Shown here one piece after another: positions 6,211 to 7,687 of a DNA stretch of 7,687 nt. Made by a program: the position numbers and the translations under genes. The notes beneath the pieces are model-generated. The model was not told where the DNA came from. It worked only from the letters and a program-made list of their open reading frames with translations, and ran no database searches. Source of the DNA: Sulfuritalea sp. (GTDB taxonomy: Bacteria > Pseudomonadota > Gammaproteobacteria > Burkholderiales > Rhodocyclaceae); NCBI GenBank assembly GCA_026399445.1, contig JAPLRA010000044.1:1-7687 (forward strand). The letters run 5' to 3'. Each line of letters starts with the position of its first letter. Within the stretch, counting starts at the first letter, position 1.

Positions 6211-6231
6211 CTTCGCCGCATTCAGGCGAAG
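6211..6231 (-). terminator. Perfect 7-bp hairpin across the sixA stop codon
   Basis: CTTCGCC (6211-6217) and GGCGAAG (6225-6231) are perfect inverted repeats around a 7-base loop, and the sixA stop codon (6222-6224) is in the loop. No T-run follows on either strand, so it is not a standard intrinsic terminator. It could protect the 3' end or help termination. Confidence 0.35.
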
Positions 6232-6683
6232 TCGGGATTCAAGACTGCTCGCAGCACGGCTTGCGTTCCGTCGTTACGCACGCGACTGGAGAACCACCAG
6301 ACGCCGCCTTTCTTGATCGCCCAGTCCGCCTCCTGTCCGCCGAGCAGGAGTGCCGCAATACGGCCCAGGGTCGGTTGATGCCCAATGATTACGACAGCGC
6401 CGCTCTCGTCAGGCCATCCTGCCACTGTCAGCGCCTCCTTCGCCGAAGCACCGGTGCCCAAATGGGGCTCGATCTCGTAAGGCAACTCGAGCGCATGCGC
6501 GGTTTGCTGGGTGCGTTCGGCAGGGCTGACGAGGATCTTCCGTTTCCGCGGCAAATGCTTGCGCAGCCAGCGCGCAACCTGTCTTGCCTGCATTTCTCCG
6601 CGCGCGGTCAGGCGGCGCTTGTGATCCGGGGTGGTGCCTTCGCCATCTTCGGCCTCGGCATGGCGCCAGAGAATCAAATCCAT
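6222..6683 (-). CDS. sixA: Phosphohistidine phosphatase SixA
   Basis: The 153-residue protein is a small histidine-phosphatase superfamily member. Arg7-His8 in LILWRHAEAE is the catalytic RH motif, and His8 is at the same position as in E. coli SixA. Ser53 and Arg57 in LVSPAERTQQT form the second phosphate-binding element, and His102 in IIGHQPTLG is the second catalytic histidine. Length and layout match SixA, which removes phosphate from phosphohistidine in phosphotransfer (HPt/PTS-type) proteins; related small members act on other phosphoesters. The ATG at 6683 has AAGGAA (6689-6694) upstream with suitable spacing. It follows the CHAD-domain gene by 53 bp on the same strand and is probably in one operon with it, suggesting a role tied to polyphosphate- or CHAD-associated phosphate chemistry rather than a nearby phosphorelay. 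Family confidence is high; the true substrate is inferred. Confidence 0.92.
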   Translation of the reverse strand: MDLILWRHAEAEDGEGTTPDHKRRLTARGEMQARQVARWLRKHLPRKRKILVSPAERTQQTAHALELPYEIEPHLGTGASAKEALTVAGWPDESGAVVIIGHQPTLGRIAALLLGGQEADWAIKKGGVWWFSSRVRNDGTQAVLRAVLNPDFA

Positions 6684-6736
6684 CGTCGTTCCTTCGGTAG
6701 TGGATGCAATGCTGAACTGCGGGCGTTACAGAAGCA

Positions 6737-7687
6737 TTACCCGACGCTGCGGACCAGTTTTGGCAGGCGCAGCCGCGCCAGTCCGGCCAGTTCGTGCGAG
6801 ACGCGTGCCTGGAGGCTTGCGTAGTGAGGCCCGTGCCATCCACCGATCAGCGTTACTGCCTCGCGTAGCCGCGGGTCGTCCCCGGCGCAATCCATCAGCA
6901 TCGCTCCTGCGTTGGATAGGTCGTTGAGTTGGCCCAATATGTCCTGCAGTGCGGCAAGCTGCTTCAGTATCCGATGCGAGGCATGCTGCGGTGCCAGGGG
7001 CGAAAAAAATTCCAGCGCATAGCGCAGACGTTTGACGCCGATGCGCAGCGCGTGCAGCGACTCCGGATCGTCAATGCGCGCGGCCGCCGCCAGTCGCCGT
7101 ACCTTGTTGCGCAGGCGTTTCAGGCGTTCGGCGGCGAAGCTCTGCAGCACGATTGTTGCCGGTTCGGCAGCCGGCTTGGCGTGCAGCGATTCGAGCGCGG
7201 TCAGCAACATGCGCCCATAGTCCGGAGCGGCGAGCATGGCAATCGCCGACGCTCGTGCCGTATATCGGCGGTTGGTAATGTCGCTGGCCAGCGCAGGCAG
7301 CCGCGGTTCGTTGGGCAGCGCAGCCAGTACCGGATCGGTGATTTCTGCGAGCAGCACATCGAGGTCGCGCGCGCGTCCAAGTTGTTGCATCAAGGCGGAC
7401 AGTGGGGCACGCAGCGGCTCGGTAAAACCATCCGGCAGCACCGGCGCGAAAAGCCGCAGGGCAGCGCGCAGCCGGCGCGCAGCAACGCGCATCTGGTGGA
7501 TGTATTCCGGGTCGTCGCTGGAGAGCGCCCCGGCATGGTTCTGCTGCAGGTGTTCGAGGCAGGCCAGCGCAATCCGGCGAAAGGCTTCGAAGGGCGGCAT
7601 TGCCGCCAAGAGCGGCACGGTTCCCGCCTTGAAGGGCACCGACGGCGCGCCAGTGTGCAAGCGATAACCGCGCTCTGCCTTGGACAA
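6737..7687 (-). CDS. CHAD-domain protein, probable C-terminal part of CYTH-CHAD protein (5' end outside window)
   Basis: The visible 316 residues run to the window edge without a convincing start. The first codon is TTG, and SKAERGYRL matches the linker that usually follows the CYTH (triphosphate tunnel) domain in CYTH-CHAD proteins such as the YgiF type, so the N-terminal enzymatic domain is most likely just outside. The CHAD domain spans about residues 34-305 and shows its internal duplication: IHQMRVAARRLRAALRLF (63-80, His64) and LHALRIGVKRLRYALEFF (211-228, His212), each followed by an LGRARDLD or LGQLNDLS helix (103-110 and 251-258). CHAD helical bundles bind polyphosphate through these basic residues, and CYTH domains hydrolyse inorganic triphosphate or similar substrates. 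The gene ends at TAA 6737-6739, followed by sixA. The CHAD call is strong; the CYTH part is inferred from the linker alone. Confidence 0.9.
   Translation of the reverse strand: MSKAERGYRLHTGAPSVPFKAGTVPLLAAMPPFEAFRRIALACLEHLQQNHAGALSSDDPEYIHQMRVAARRLRAALRLFAPVLPDGFTEPLRAPLSALMQQLGRARDLDVLLAEITDPVLAALPNEPRLPALASDITNRRYTARASAIAMLAAPDYGRMLLTALESLHAKPAAEPATIVLQSFAAERLKRLRNKVRRLAAAARIDDPESLHALRIGVKRLRYALEFFSPLAPQHASHRILKQLAALQDILGQLNDLSNAGAMLMDCAGDDPRLREAVTLIGGWHGPHYASLQARVSHELAGLARLRLPKLVRSVG

Noticed and set aside
6135..6824. 229-codon plus-strand open frame across the marR-sixA spacer and sixA
   Set aside because: It overlaps sixA and the end of the CHAD gene in antisense, has no ribosome site or recognisable motif, and its composition looks like shadow translation.

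Overview
The window is ordinary-looking, GC-rich proteobacterial chromosome. Protein style (a Tas-type aldo/keto reductase, a REC-GGDEF-EAL protein, a CYTH-CHAD type protein next to SixA, an alanine/proline/lysine-rich small lipoprotein) suggests a betaproteobacterium, perhaps near the Rhodocyclales. That placement is inference from family resemblance, not from a marker gene. No rRNA, tRNA, CRISPR array, insertion sequence or phage gene was seen.

Layout. Bases 1-2347 (+ strand) hold a two-component/c-di-GMP output block. It contains the decayed remnant of a receiver-domain gene (in-frame deletion, nonsense codon, lost active-site lysine), an intact single-domain response regulator, and a REC-GGDEF-EAL protein. 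The GGDEF half of that protein is degenerate and the EAL half carries all catalytic residues, so the expected output is phosphorylation-controlled c-di-GMP hydrolysis. The three receivers are packed with stop/start overlaps or one-base gaps and look like products of local duplication. The sensor kinase is not in the window.

Bases 2371-3917 (- strand) are a two-gene operon: an alpha/beta hydrolase of the HGG/GxSxG type, overlapping by ATGA a membrane-anchored AsmA-like protein. Across an 81-bp divergent spacer lies a tas-like aldo/keto reductase (3999-5037, +), split by one extra base in a T5 run.

Bases 5065-6105 (- strand) encode a MarR-family regulator followed 72 bp later by a small lipoprotein with two conserved-looking cysteines and an AKPAAE-repeat tail. 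Bases 6222-7687 (- strand) encode a CHAD-domain protein, almost certainly the C-terminal part of a CYTH-CHAD protein running off the window, followed by SixA. This pair links polyphosphate or triphosphate chemistry with phosphohistidine phosphatase activity.

The genes form four or five independent transcription units rather than one pathway. The most noteworthy points are the receiver duplication and decay, the inactive-GGDEF/active-EAL architecture, the clean frameshift in tas, and the CHAD-SixA pairing. I found no convincing new defence, mobile or RNA-based system.
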